Shown here: positions 34,815 to 43,548 of the stretch, piece after piece
Layout of the letters: every line of letters starts with the position of its first letter
How positions within the stretch are numbered: position 1 is the first letter of the stretch
Program-made: the position numbers and the translations under genes
NCBI GenBank assembly: GCA_049116335.1
Contig: JAGDYZ010000011.1
Coordinates: 1-64,000, forward strand
Source of the DNA: CANMIH01 sp049116335
Lineage (GTDB): Bacteria; Pseudomonadota; Alphaproteobacteria; Rhodobacterales; Rhodobacteraceae
Reading direction: 5' to 3'
Length of the DNA stretch: 64,000 nt
The notes under the pieces: model-generated
Told to the model about the DNA's origin: nothing
Databases searched by the model: none
Seen by the model: the letters and a program-made list of their open reading frames with translations, nothing else

Positions 34815-35195
34815 GTGAAAGAGGTAACCTACCTCGCGCCGGTAGAACGGCCGACTATGAACCGGGACCAGATCGAAACGCTTTGCGATGATCTGGGCCC
34901 ACATGCAGCGGAAGACGTGGTCTGCCGTGCGATGGAAGAACTGGCACAGCGACTGTGCCATATTCAGGACCTGGCCGTTAAAGGGCCAAGGGGTGATATG
35001 CACAAAGCCTTGCGGGCTATGGGGGCTATTGCGGAACAGATCGGTATGCTTGGTCTGTCCAAAGTGGCGCGGGATGTCATCAATTGTATTGAACTTGGTG
35101 ATGCAGTGGCCGAGGCGGCAACGCTGGCACGGCTGGCACGCACCGGTGAAAGATCGCTGACAGCGATGTGGGATCATAACGACCTTCTGGGGTGA
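34815..35195 (+). CDS. Conserved hypothetical protein, Hpt-like helical
   Basis: A 126-residue all-helical cytoplasmic protein starting at GTG (a GGGG-type site lies upstream; ATG 34857 is an alternative). The middle, HKALRAMGAIAEQIGMLGLS followed by KVARDVINCIELGD, loosely recalls histidine-phosphotransfer four-helix bundles. The phospho-accepting HxxKG motif is not clear, so that reading is weak. Function is unknown. It lies 93 bases upstream of the M17 peptidase gene. Confidence 0.6.
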   Translation: MKEVTYLAPVERPTMNRDQIETLCDDLGPHAAEDVVCRAMEELAQRLCHIQDLAVKGPRGDMHKALRAMGAIAEQIGMLGLSKVARDVINCIELGDAVAEAATLARLARTGERSLTAMWDHNDLLG

Positions 35196-35288
35196 TTTTT
35201 GCCTCGGGCGTGGGAGCCGGGCAAGAACTATTCCTTGCGGTTGCGGTTGGTCAGAGTAGGCTGGACTTGATGATTTCAAGGACTTCCG

Positions 35289-36671
35289 ATGACTCTGATT
35301 TTCGCTGCTGATGATCCCGCGGCACTGCCGCTATATCTTTTGCCATCTGAGGCCGTCGAGGGCTGGTTGCTAAACCAATCTTCTATGGTTCAGACTTGGG
35401 TCGCAGCTTCCGGGTTTTCCGGTGGCATCGGGGCGGCCGTAATGATCCCTGGGGCAGATGGTGCCCCAGTGGCGGCCATCGTTGGATATGGCTCTTCAGC
35501 CCAGCGGGCGCGTCAGCGCTTTCCGCTGGCCGCTGCCGTTTCGAAGCTATCTGCGGGCACGTACCGCCTCGTCAGTGACCTCCCTAAAGAGGAGCTTCAG
35601 ATCGAGGCGTTGGGGTGGTTGTTCGAAAACTACCGGTTTGCGCGGTACAGCAATCAATCCACACCCAAATGTCATCTGATTGCGCCAGAGGGAATCGATG
35701 CAGCACTTGTTGAACGCCTCGCCGCCTCAGAGGTTCTGACGCGCGATCTCGTGAACACACCGGCCGCTGATATGGGGCCAGAGGTGTTGGAAAGTGTGAC
35801 GCGGGTTCTGGCGGCTGAGTTTGGTGCAGATGTCAGTGTGACCACCGGGGATGAACTTCTCGATCAGAATCTTCCTATGATTCACGCGGTGGGTCGGGCC
35901 GCGTCTCAGGCTCCGCGCCTTATTGACATGCGGTGGGGCACCGACGGGCCGATGCTCACCTTGGTGGGCAAGGGGGTGTGTTTTGACACGGGTGGTCTTA
36001 ACCTCAAACCCGGCGCCTCGATGGGCTTGATGAAAAAAGACATGGGGGGCTCGGCCAACGTGCTGGGATTGGCGCGGATGATCATGTCCGCCAAACTGCC
36101 TCTGCGGTTGCGTGTTCTGATACCCACGGTCGAAAACAGTGTGGCCAGTGACAGCTTCCGTCCCGGAGACATCCTGACCGCGCGCTCAGGCCTGACGGTT
36201 GAGATCAACAACACCGATGCCGAAGGCCGGTTGGTCTTGGCCGATGCACTGGCGCTCGCGGACGAAGAAGAACCCGCATTGATCATCTCGATGGCAACCC
36301 TAACTGGCGCTGCGCGGGTTGCGGTTGGGCCTGACCTGGCACCGTTTTACACGGACGATGATGCCGTCGCTGGGGCGTTGAGCCTGTCGGCGCGCAAGAT
36401 GGCAGACCCGGTCTGGCGCATGCCCTTCTGGGATCCGTATGAAAGCATGATTGAACCGGGAATCGCCGATCTCGACAATGCTCCGGCGGGGGGGATGGCC
36501 GGGTCAATCACGGCGGCTCTGTTCCTGCGCCGTTTTGTGAAGACGTCGCGGTATACCCATTTTGACATCTACGCTTGGCAACCAAAACCCGCTCCGGGCC
36601 GCGCCAAAGGCGGGTTGGCGCAGGGGCCGCGCGCAATTTTTGATGCCTTGCCAGTCATGTTGGATCTCTGA
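35289..36671 (+). CDS. M17 leucyl aminopeptidase family protein
   Basis: A 460-residue two-zinc aminopeptidase. The catalytic half has GKGVCFDTGGLNLKPG, MKKDMGGSANVLG, the M17 signature NNTDAEGRLVLADALAL and a YTHFDIYAWQP end. The N-terminal half is the variable macrodomain-like part. It likely cleaves N-terminal residues from peptides in the cytoplasm; it is closer in length to PepB-like forms than to PepA. The next gene starts on the last base of its stop codon. Confidence 0.93.
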   Translation: MTLIFAADDPAALPLYLLPSEAVEGWLLNQSSMVQTWVAASGFSGGIGAAVMIPGADGAPVAAIVGYGSSAQRARQRFPLAAAVSKLSAGTYRLVSDLPKEELQIEALGWLFENYRFARYSNQSTPKCHLIAPEGIDAALVERLAASEVLTRDLVNTPAADMGPEVLESVTRVLAAEFGADVSVTTGDELLDQNLPMIHAVGRAASQAPRLIDMRWGTDGPMLTLVGKGVCFDTGGLNLKPGASMGLMKKDMGGSANVLGLARMIMSAKLPLRLRVLIPTVENSVASDSFRPGDILTARSGLTVEINNTDAEGRLVLADALALADEEEPALIISMATLTGAARVAVGPDLAPFYTDDDAVAGALSLSARKMADPVWRMPFWDPYESMIEPGIADLDNAPAGGMAGSITAALFLRRFVKTSRYTHFDIYAWQPKPAPGRAKGGLAQGPRAIFDALPVMLDL

Positions 36672-37510
36672 TGGACCGTCGCGAGCTTTTTGCCACGGAG
36701 GATGTGGCGCATGTGTCATTAGAAGCCAGTCACAAAGCCCCTCGCTACAGCGCGGGTGAGCATAGGCGCGTGGTTATTCCAACTGCGGATATTCATCGTG
36801 CCCCCGATGCCACGGGTTTGGAACGTCAAAGCCTCTACGGCCGCGAGGTCTCTGTTTTGACTCACTCTGGCACCCACGCCTTTGTCCGGGATGAGACCAT
36901 GGGCTATGTGGGGTACATGGAAATAGAGAGTTTGGGGCCTTGGCAGACACCGACACATCGGGTCAAAGCTGCGCGTAGCCTGTTGTTCTCTCAGCCAAAT
37001 TTCAAATCCCCCCGACCTCTGCCCGTTTCGGGTGGCAGCTTGTTATCCATTCAGGCGATCGAGGGTAAATTCGCCCGGACGCTGGATGGGCAGTATGCTC
37101 TGTCTGATCACCTCGAATGGTTGGATAGACCTGCTGCAGACGCCGTTGGTATCGCCGAAACCTTTCTGGGCACGCCCTATCTTTGGGGGGGCAATTCGGG
37201 GTTCGGCATCGACTGTTCTGGTCTGATCCAAGCGGGTCTTTCTGCGGCTGGCTTGCCCTGCCCCGGTGACAGCGATCAGCAACAGCACCGCCTTGGGGAA
37301 ACTCTGGTGCCAGGGTCCGACTACAGACGCGGTGATATCCTGTTCTGGAAAGGGCATGTAGCCTGGGTCTCGGATCCTGAAACGATTCTACACGCCAATG
37401 CGCATCATATGCAGGTGGTGTATGAACCGCTGCACCAAGCAATCTCGCGTATCGAAAACCAGGGCGATGGCGCTGTTGTGCGCCATGCGCGGCTGGCTTC
37501 TTATTTTTAG
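36671..37510 (+). CDS. NlpC/P60 family C40 peptidase
   Basis: A 279-residue putative peptidoglycan endopeptidase. The N-terminal 150 residues look like one or two bacterial SH3 domains (LERQSLYGREVSVLTHSGTH). The C-terminal NlpC/P60 domain has the catalytic Cys in GGNSGFGIDCSGLIQAG, His in FWKGHVAWV and a second His in LHANAHHMQV. No signal peptide is seen, so it may act on recycled muropeptides in the cytoplasm. Its overlap with the aminopeptidase gene supports a joint peptide-degrading role. Confidence 0.92.
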   Translation: MDRRELFATEDVAHVSLEASHKAPRYSAGEHRRVVIPTADIHRAPDATGLERQSLYGREVSVLTHSGTHAFVRDETMGYVGYMEIESLGPWQTPTHRVKAARSLLFSQPNFKSPRPLPVSGGSLLSIQAIEGKFARTLDGQYALSDHLEWLDRPAADAVGIAETFLGTPYLWGGNSGFGIDCSGLIQAGLSAAGLPCPGDSDQQQHRLGETLVPGSDYRRGDILFWKGHVAWVSDPETILHANAHHMQVVYEPLHQAISRIENQGDGAVVRHARLASYF

Positions 37511-37525
37511 AAGTACTCTGGGGGT

Positions 37526-37544
37526 CCGGGGGCCTAGCCCCCGG
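37526..37544. repeat. Strong GC-rich hairpin
   Basis: CCGGGGGC (37526-37533), loop CTA, GCCCCCGG (37537-37544). It looks like the GGGGG/CCCCC palindromic elements often found between genes in high-GC proteobacteria, and lies between the NlpC/P60 gene and the ureohydrolase gene. Confidence 0.6.
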
Positions 37545-37565
37545 TCAATAAGTCAAAGGCAATAC

Positions 37566-38537
37566 ATGACATCTGATCCGTTTTTCCACCCGGTCTCTGG
37601 GTTTGAACTGCCACGCTTTGCAGGCGTACCAACCTTCATGCGATTGCCTCATGTCGCACCGGATCACCCCCGATTTGACGATGTACAGATCGGTTTGATT
37701 GGGGTTCCTTGGGACAGTGGCACCACCAACCGGGCAGGCCCCCGTCACGGGCCACGCCAGTTGCGCGATGCCTCGACGATGATTCGGGCCCAGCATCAGG
37801 CCAGCGGACTGCGTCCATTTGAGATGGTGAATTGTGCGGATCTTGGAGATGTTGGCCCCAATCCGGCGGATATCGCGGACTCGATGCAACGGATAACGGC
37901 CTTTTACGATCAGGTTTGCGCTGCAGGCATTCGCCCGCTCACCGCGGGTGGCGATCATCTGACCTCGCTGCCGGTGCTCCGCGCCCTGGCCAAAGTTGCC
38001 CCTCTAGGGATGGTACATTTCGACAGCCATACCGACCTGTTCCATTCGTATTTCAACGGTCAGATGTACACCCATGGCACACCGTTTCGACGCGCGGTAG
38101 AAGAAGAGCTTCTTGACCCGAAACGCGTGATCCAGATCGGCATACGTGGCTCCATGTATGACGCGGAAGATCGTGATTTTGCCAAGGCTGAAGGTATACG
38201 CATCGTTGAGATCGAAGAGTTCTTCGAACGCGGCGTGGCGGATGTCATGGCCGAAGCGCGTGATATCGTGGGCAATCAGCCGACCTACGTCAGCTATGAC
38301 ATCGATTTTGTGGACCCGACCTTTGCGCCGGGTACGGGGACACCAGAGGTCGGCGGCCCCAACAGTTATCAGGCGCTTCAGGTCTGTCGTGAGCTCTACG
38401 GTGTCAACATTGTGGGCGCGGACATGGTCGAAGTGTCACCGCCGTTTGATCAGTCGGGGAACACGGCCTTCCTTGGGGTGTCGATCATGTTTGAGCTGCT
38501 TTGCGCAATGTTGGCGGATTCAATCGGCGCAAAGTAA
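37566..38537 (+). CDS. speB: Agmatinase-type ureohydrolase
   Basis: A 323-residue binuclear manganese hydrolase. Metal motifs are AGGDH, VHFDSHTDLF and SYDIDFVDPTFAPGTGTPE, with EVSPPFD after them. The family splits agmatine to putrescine and urea; guanidinobutyrate and related substrates cannot be excluded from sequence alone. The open frame starts at 37398, but ATG 37566 begins the conserved protein (MTSDPFFHPVSGFELPRFAG) just after the intergenic hairpin. Confidence 0.88.
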   Translation: MTSDPFFHPVSGFELPRFAGVPTFMRLPHVAPDHPRFDDVQIGLIGVPWDSGTTNRAGPRHGPRQLRDASTMIRAQHQASGLRPFEMVNCADLGDVGPNPADIADSMQRITAFYDQVCAAGIRPLTAGGDHLTSLPVLRALAKVAPLGMVHFDSHTDLFHSYFNGQMYTHGTPFRRAVEEELLDPKRVIQIGIRGSMYDAEDRDFAKAEGIRIVEIEEFFERGVADVMAEARDIVGNQPTYVSYDIDFVDPTFAPGTGTPEVGGPNSYQALQVCRELYGVNIVGADMVEVSPPFDQSGNTAFLGVSIMFELLCAMLADSIGAK

Positions 38538-38541
38538 CGCT

Positions 38542-38883
38542 TTATTCAACGGCACGGATCAATTTCCGTTCCAACACGCGGAGCACGGTTTTCAAATCGT
38601 GCCCGCGTTTGAGCACCTGCCCCTCCATGCCGATAACCGCGTATTGGCCTTGGCGGTTGCGCAGTTTGGGGCATTTTTCAATCCGATAAAGTGGATGCTC
38701 GGCGGTCCTGCGGAAGACTGAAAACACAGAGATGTCGCGCAGATTGGAAATTCCGTAGTCGCGCCATTCTCCAGCAGCGACCATGCGTCCGTAGAGTGAC
38801 AAGATCACGCTGAGCTCGGTGCGGTGAAACGACACCACCTCGCCGGGTGGGCCGCCTTGTGACATCGGAGAAAAGCTGTTCAT
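38542..38883 (-). CDS. DUF2794 family protein
   Basis: A 113-residue cytoplasmic protein starting MNSFSPMSQGGPPGEVVSFH. Family features are LSVILSLYGRMVAAGEWRDY, SVFRRTAEHPLYRIEK and the C-terminal LRVLERKLIRAVE. DUF2794 is widespread in alphaproteobacteria with no assigned function. The frame is open back to 39054 across the PaaX-like gene end, but the family start is the ATG at 38883. Confidence 0.87.
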   Translation of the reverse strand: MNSFSPMSQGGPPGEVVSFHRTELSVILSLYGRMVAAGEWRDYGISNLRDISVFSVFRRTAEHPLYRIEKCPKLRNRQGQYAVIGMEGQVLKRGHDLKTVLRVLERKLIRAVE

Positions 38884-38914
38884 AGTTCCAGAGTTGCGCG
38901 TTCCACAAGCGAAA

Positions 38915-39712
38915 TCAAGACGTTTGGAAAGAGGCGAACCGCTTTGCTTGGCCCGGGCCCGCGCTGGGCATGGCCGGGGTGTCATCGATGGCCTGGTCCA
39001 ACCAGCTCTCAGCAGCAGGCGATAGGTGCGCGTAGGCCGCGGCAACCGCCGCATGGATATCGCCGGGCGTAAATGTGTCGGGCATCAACTCGGCGGGGAC
39101 TTCCGGCCATCTGAGCACCAGCCGCCGCCAACGGTGGATCAACAGGGTGCGGGCTGCCAGAGCATCCAGAGGGTCCAGAGTGAGGTCCTCAAGGGCGCGC
39201 ACGTCGCTCGAAGTTTTCTCAAGCGCAGCCACGTGAGACGGCGCAAGATTGTTCCAGACGGCCTGAGCGCTCTCAGATCCAAGTGAGCCACAAATCTGAA
39301 ACCCGTCGGTGGCACGACGGTGGGGGGTGAGCCATCCACCCGCAATGCGCAGAGCATCCGGTTGGGCGATTGTCGAAAAGCACCATGTCTCAACCGGCCC
39401 TATCCGGGGGGCGGCATAGATGCGCGCCGTTGCAGGGCCTGCTTGCTCAAGACCAGCGGGGGTTAGGGTGTAGCTGCTTGTGCGGCCGCTCCGTTGCCCC
39501 TCCACCCATCCGTCCCGAGAGAGGCGGGACAGAGCAGTGCGCAGCGCACCTGATTCTATGCCCAGACGGGCAATCAATTTGTTCAAACGTGCGGTTTCAA
39601 TCCGGCCACCGCGGTGCTGAACGCTGTCGCCAAAGATCGTGATTACCAAAGACCAGACGCGGGGGCGTCCGTCTGAATGTAGATTGTCCAAAAGGGGCTG
39701 CAATGGGTCCAT
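38915..39712 (-). CDS. PaaX-like transcriptional regulator
   Basis: A 265-residue regulator. The N-terminal winged helix contains SLVITIFGDSVQHRGGRI, GIESGALRTALSRLSRDGWV and GRTSSYTLTPAG, as in PaaX family repressors of phenylacetate degradation. The C-terminal PaaX domain includes LLIHRWRRLVLRWPEVPAEL. No phenylacetate genes are in this window, so the target is unknown. ATG 39712 is the family start; the open frame reaches 39910. Confidence 0.87.
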   Translation of the reverse strand: MDPLQPLLDNLHSDGRPRVWSLVITIFGDSVQHRGGRIETARLNKLIARLGIESGALRTALSRLSRDGWVEGQRSGRTSSYTLTPAGLEQAGPATARIYAAPRIGPVETWCFSTIAQPDALRIAGGWLTPHRRATDGFQICGSLGSESAQAVWNNLAPSHVAALEKTSSDVRALEDLTLDPLDALAARTLLIHRWRRLVLRWPEVPAELMPDTFTPGDIHAAVAAAYAHLSPAAESWLDQAIDDTPAMPSAGPGQAKRFASFQTS

Positions 39713-39868
39713 GTCTCTGAGGATACGCGCTTTTCCGGTGGGCGCAACGCGATGATCCTGTCGTTTATGTTTGGTCAATGTTTCCGATCCACTCCACCAT
39801 GGCGCGATGAGTGGCGTAAAAACGTCGGGATAGCCGTGAAAAGCGACTTGTGGTTGCCGCGTTGCAGC

Positions 39869-39915
39869 GATAGCTCTGTCGGTGGGACACCCCTCCCCAA
39901 CGAGGGGCATCTATC
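39869..39915 (+). promoter_or_regulatory. Structured leader of serC, serC-motif-like
   Basis: An inner stem CCCCTC (39890-39895) with GAGGGG (39902-39907) is nested in an outer GATAG (39869-39873) with CTATC (39911-39915), just ahead of the serC ribosome site. A conserved RNA called the serC motif is known upstream of alphaproteobacterial serC; this position and shape fit it, but I could not compare with its model. Confidence 0.5.
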
Positions 39916-39931
39916 TGGAAGGTTAGCAGAT

Positions 39932-41086
39932 ATGACGACTACGAAACCGGCCACGCGGCCGGCCAATCCGCGTTTTTCTTCGGGCCCCTGTGCCAAGAAC
40001 CCCACCTTTTCGCTGGATAAACTTGCTGACGCGCCTTTGGGTCGCTCGCACCGCGCTGCTGTGGGAAAGGCCAAGCTGAAGGCGGCCATCGAAGAGACCC
40101 GCGAGATCCTTGGCATCCCCTCAGACTACCGCATTGGCATTGTGCCCGCATCCGACACCGGTGCGATGGAAATGGCAATGTGGTCGCTTCTGGGTGAACG
40201 CAAAGTTGAGATGCTGGCCTGGGAAAGCTTTGGTGCCGGTTGGGTCACCGATGTGGTCAAACAGCTCAAGCTGGAGGCCGAGGTCAAAACCGCCGACTAT
40301 GGCGAGATCGTCGATCTGTCGACCGTGGATTTTGACAACGACGTTGTTTTCACGTGGAACGGCACCACCTCGGGGGTGCGTGTGGTAGATGGCGATGTGA
40401 TCCCGACCAATCGCGCGGGACTGACCATCTGTGACGCCACCAGCGCCGCATTCGCAATGGATCTGCCCTGGGACAAGCTCGATGTGGTGACCTACAGCTG
40501 GCAGAAGGTGCTGGGGGGCGAAGCCGCGCATGGTGTGCTGATCCTCAGCCCGCGCGCCGTCGAACGTCTTGAAAGCTATACCCCCGCCTGGCCGCTGCCC
40601 AAGATCTTCCGCCTGACCAAAGGCGGGAAGCTGATCGAAGGTATCTTCACTGGGGCGACCATCAACACACCGTCGATGCTCTGTGTGGAAGATTATCTTC
40701 TGGCGCTGGACTGGGCGCGATCCATTGGCGGGCTAGACGGGCTGATTGCCCGCGCAGACGCCAATGCCAAAGCAATCTGGGATTTCTGTGCCGCGCGCGA
40801 TTGGATCGACAATCTTGCCGTTGATCCCGCAACGCGGTCAAACACCAGCGTCTGTCTGAAGTTCACGGATACGCGCATTCAAGACGGTGCGGCCTTTGCC
40901 AAGGCTGTGGCCAAACGGCTTGAGGTGGAAGGCGTCGCGCTCGACATCGGGGCCTACAGAGATGCACCGGCAGGCCTGCGTATCTGGTGCGGGGCAACGG
41001 TGGAAACCGCAGATATCGAGGTGATGCTGCCGTGGCTGGACTGGGCGTTCAGCGCCGAGATCGAAGCTCAGGCTGTGACCGCCTAA
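39932..41086 (+). CDS. serC: Phosphoserine aminotransferase
   Basis: A 384-residue fold-type I PLP enzyme making phosphoserine from 3-phosphohydroxypyruvate and glutamate. It is the alphaproteobacterial type, with RPANPRFSSGPCAKNP, LGRSHRAAVGKAKL, the PLP lysine in YSWQKVLGGEAAHGVLILSP and IFTGATINTPSMLCVEDY. ATG 39932 starts the family protein; a 60-residue upstream extension is rejected because it runs through the leader structure. serA follows 105 bases later, giving the first two steps of serine synthesis. Confidence 0.96.
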   Translation: MTTTKPATRPANPRFSSGPCAKNPTFSLDKLADAPLGRSHRAAVGKAKLKAAIEETREILGIPSDYRIGIVPASDTGAMEMAMWSLLGERKVEMLAWESFGAGWVTDVVKQLKLEAEVKTADYGEIVDLSTVDFDNDVVFTWNGTTSGVRVVDGDVIPTNRAGLTICDATSAAFAMDLPWDKLDVVTYSWQKVLGGEAAHGVLILSPRAVERLESYTPAWPLPKIFRLTKGGKLIEGIFTGATINTPSMLCVEDYLLALDWARSIGGLDGLIARADANAKAIWDFCAARDWIDNLAVDPATRSNTSVCLKFTDTRIQDGAAFAKAVAKRLEVEGVALDIGAYRDAPAGLRIWCGATVETADIEVMLPWLDWAFSAEIEAQAVTA

Positions 41087-41126
41087 CCGAATTTTCAAGA
41101 AAATTCGGGGCCACCGGACAGGCCCC
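41087..41126 (+). terminator. Two overlapping hairpins between serC and serA
   Basis: CCGAATTTTC (41087-41096) pairs with GAAAATTCGG (41099-41108) as soon as serC ends. GGGGCC (41107-41112) pairs with GGCCCC (41121-41126) and runs into GCGTCTTTT. The stems share two bases, so they may compete, as in an attenuator or partial terminator. Confidence 0.6.
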
Positions 41127-41191
41127 GCGTCTTTTCCATTTGTAGCAGTGCCCCTGATCGGCACAGCACTCTCGAAAGAAGGACCATAACC

Positions 41192-42787
41192 ATGGCTCCC
41201 AAAGTTCTCGTTTCCGATAAGCTGAGCGAAACAGCCGTCCAGATTTTCCGCGATCGTGGCATTGACGTCGATTTCATGCCTGACCTGGGCAAAGACAAAG
41301 AAAAACTGGCGGAAGTGATTGGCCAGTACGACGGACTTGCCATCCGCTCGGCCACCAAAGTGACCCCGACTATCCTTGAGGCGGCAACCAACCTGAAGGT
41401 TGTGGGTCGCGCCGGGATCGGCACCGACAATGTCGACAAAGAGGCGGCGTCGAAAAAAGGTGTTATCGTGATGAACACACCTTTCGGCAATATGATCACC
41501 ACTGCAGAACACGCGATTGCGATGATGTTCGCCGTTGCACGCCAGATCCCTGAGGCCAGCGCCTCGACCCATGCGGGCAAATGGGAAAAGTCCAAGTTTA
41601 TGGGTGTCGAGCTGACCAATAAAACCCTGGGTGTAATTGGCGCGGGCAACATTGGTGGGATCGTCTGTGATCGCGCCCGTGGCCTGAAAATGAAGGTTGT
41701 CGCCTTTGACCCATTTCTGGGCCAGGAAAAGGCCGACAAGATGGGTGTCGAAAAGGTTGAGCTCGACGAGCTTCTGAAACGCGCGGATTTCATTACGTTG
41801 CATGTGCCGCTGACGGATGGCACGCGCGATATCCTGAGCCGCGAGAATCTGGCAAAGACCAAGAAAGGCGTGCGCATCATCAATTGTGCCCGGGGTGGTC
41901 TGGTTGATGAAGAGGCCTTGGCTGAGATGCTGAAATCTGGCCATGTAGCCGGTGCGGCGTTTGACGTGTTTGCGGTGGAACCTGCAAAAGAAAACGCTCT
42001 CTTCGATCTGCCCAATGTGGTGTGCACCCCGCACCTTGGCGCGGCCACAACCGAAGCGCAGGAAAACGTTGCGCTGCAGGTGGCTGAGCAGATGTCGAAC
42101 TATCTGCTGACCGGGGCCGTCGAAAACGCCCTGAACATGCCGTCGGTTACCGCCGAAGAGGCCAAGGTCATGGGGCCGTGGATCAAACTGGCGGATCACT
42201 TGGGGGCCTTTGCCGGTCAGATGACCGACGAGCCGATCCAAGCCATCAATATTCTGTATGATGGTGTCGCATCTGAAATGAACCTGGATGCGCTGAATTG
42301 TGCCGTGGTTGCGGGCATCATGAAAAAGGTGAACCCGGATGTGAACATGGTTTCGGCGCCTGTGATCGCCAAAGAGCGTGGCATCCAGATCTCGACCACA
42401 AATCAGGACAAGACTGGTACCTTTGACGGCTATATCAAGATCACCGTGGTGACTGCGAAGCGCGAGCGCTCGGTTGCGGGCACCGTGTTCAGCGATGGCA
42501 AGCCACGCTTTATTCAGATCAAAGGCATCAATATCGACGCTGAGGTAGGCGCGCATATGCTCTATACCACCAACGAAGATGTGCCGGGCATCATCGGGGC
42601 TCTGGGTCAGACCATGGGCGAAAACGACGTCAATATCGCGAACTTTACCCTCGGTCGGTCCGATGCAGGTGGCGAAGCGATCGCTCTGCTTTACGTGGAC
42701 GAACCCGTCCCGGCAGAGGCGCGCGCAAAGCTGGCTGAGACCGGATTGTTCACCCAGATCAAACCTTTGCAGTTCGAAGTCGCGTGA
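41192..42787 (+). CDS. serA: D-3-phosphoglycerate dehydrogenase
   Basis: A 531-residue NAD-dependent enzyme, first step of serine synthesis from 3-phosphoglycerate. The NAD-binding GVIGAGNIGGIVCDRARG, the LKVVGRAGIGTDNVD substrate loop, INCARGGLVDE and the catalytic His in CTPHLGAATTEAQ are present. A long form with intervening and C-terminal ACT domains (YTTNEDVPGIIGALGQTMGE) points to serine feedback. ATG 41192 has GAAGGA upstream. A strong terminator follows. Confidence 0.97.
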   Translation: MAPKVLVSDKLSETAVQIFRDRGIDVDFMPDLGKDKEKLAEVIGQYDGLAIRSATKVTPTILEAATNLKVVGRAGIGTDNVDKEAASKKGVIVMNTPFGNMITTAEHAIAMMFAVARQIPEASASTHAGKWEKSKFMGVELTNKTLGVIGAGNIGGIVCDRARGLKMKVVAFDPFLGQEKADKMGVEKVELDELLKRADFITLHVPLTDGTRDILSRENLAKTKKGVRIINCARGGLVDEEALAEMLKSGHVAGAAFDVFAVEPAKENALFDLPNVVCTPHLGAATTEAQENVALQVAEQMSNYLLTGAVENALNMPSVTAEEAKVMGPWIKLADHLGAFAGQMTDEPIQAINILYDGVASEMNLDALNCAVVAGIMKKVNPDVNMVSAPVIAKERGIQISTTNQDKTGTFDGYIKITVVTAKRERSVAGTVFSDGKPRFIQIKGINIDAEVGAHMLYTTNEDVPGIIGALGQTMGENDVNIANFTLGRSDAGGEAIALLYVDEPVPAEARAKLAETGLFTQIKPLQFEVA

Positions 42788-42810
42788 TCGTTAAAATTTG
42801 AGAGATTTCA

Positions 42811-42836
42811 GGCCCCGGGTTTGCCCGGGGTCTTTT
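42811..42836 (+). terminator. Intrinsic terminator after serA
   Basis: CCCCGGG (42813-42819) and CCCGGGG (42824-42830) enclose TTTG; two further outer pairs are possible, then TCTTTT. Confidence 0.9.
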
Positions 42837-42917
42837 GCGTTTGGGGCTTGTTCTTCCTCGGAAAGCTGGCTTGAGTAGACAGGATTTTCGACCAAATTTT
42901 TGTCTGAGAGGTGCCCT

Positions 42918-43508
42918 ATGACGTCTACTTTATTGAACGATACTCAGGATGACCAAAAGCAGCAGGGCGGTCGGATCGACTCGCTGTTTTTTCAAAGTCG
43001 CAATGTCATTGTCGCTGGTGAGATCAACGACAAACTGGCGCAGCGCACTGTCACCCACCTATTGGCGCTGGCGGAAGAAAGCGACGATCCGATCAACATG
43101 TTCATCTCGTCACCCGGTGGGCATGTCGAAAGTGGCGATATGGTGCATGATGTGATTGGGTTTATCAAACCCAAGGTGCGCACCATTGGCACCGGCTGGG
43201 TGGCCAGCGCCGGGGCGCTGATCTACGTCGGAGCAAAACGCGAAAACCGCTATTGCCTACCCAACACACGCTTTTTGCTGCACCAACCGTCGGGCGGTAT
43301 TGGCGGGCAGGTGTCTGACATGATGATCCAGGCAGAGCAGCTCAAGATCATGCGTGCGCGGTTTGACGTGTTGTTCTCTGAAGCCACAGGGCAAACCCCT
43401 GAGAAAATCGCGGCAGATACGGCGCGGGATTTCTGGATGAGCGCGGCGGAGGCAATTGACTATGGCCTCGCAGGCAAAATCATTTCCAGCACGTCTGAGC
43501 TTGGGTGA
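42918..43508 (+). CDS. ClpP-type protease subunit
   Basis: A 196-residue serine peptidase of the ClpP family. The triad falls at Ser97 (TGWVASAGALIYVG), His122 (RFLLHQPSGG) and Asp171 (DTARDFWMSAAEAIDYG), the positions of classic ClpP. The region around Ser (VASAG rather than MASAG) and the absence of a neighbouring clpX suggest a second, non-housekeeping ClpP. It would need an AAA+ unfoldase encoded elsewhere. ATG 42918 has GAGAGG six bases upstream; the TTG at 42900 is rejected. Confidence 0.9.
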   Translation: MTSTLLNDTQDDQKQQGGRIDSLFFQSRNVIVAGEINDKLAQRTVTHLLALAEESDDPINMFISSPGGHVESGDMVHDVIGFIKPKVRTIGTGWVASAGALIYVGAKRENRYCLPNTRFLLHQPSGGIGGQVSDMMIQAEQLKIMRARFDVLFSEATGQTPEKIAADTARDFWMSAAEAIDYGLAGKIISSTSELG

Positions 43509-43520
43509 TCTTTTGGATTG

Positions 43521-43544
43521 GCTTGGGCCTTTGAAGGCCCAAGC
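43521..43544. terminator. Hairpin between clpP-like gene and sulP
   Basis: GCTTGGGCC (43521-43529) and GGCCCAAGC (43536-43544) form a 9-bp stem with a 6-nt loop between two convergent genes; it probably terminates both. Confidence 0.8.
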
Positions 43545-43548
43545 TTGA

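Noticed and set aside
34551..35279. 242-residue open frame on the minus strand
   Set aside because: It covers the carbonic anhydrase promoter and the hypothetical gene at 34815 on the other strand, and has no family features.
40838..42556. 572-residue open frame on the minus strand
   Set aside because: Antisense to serC and serA; same composition effect, no recognisable protein features.
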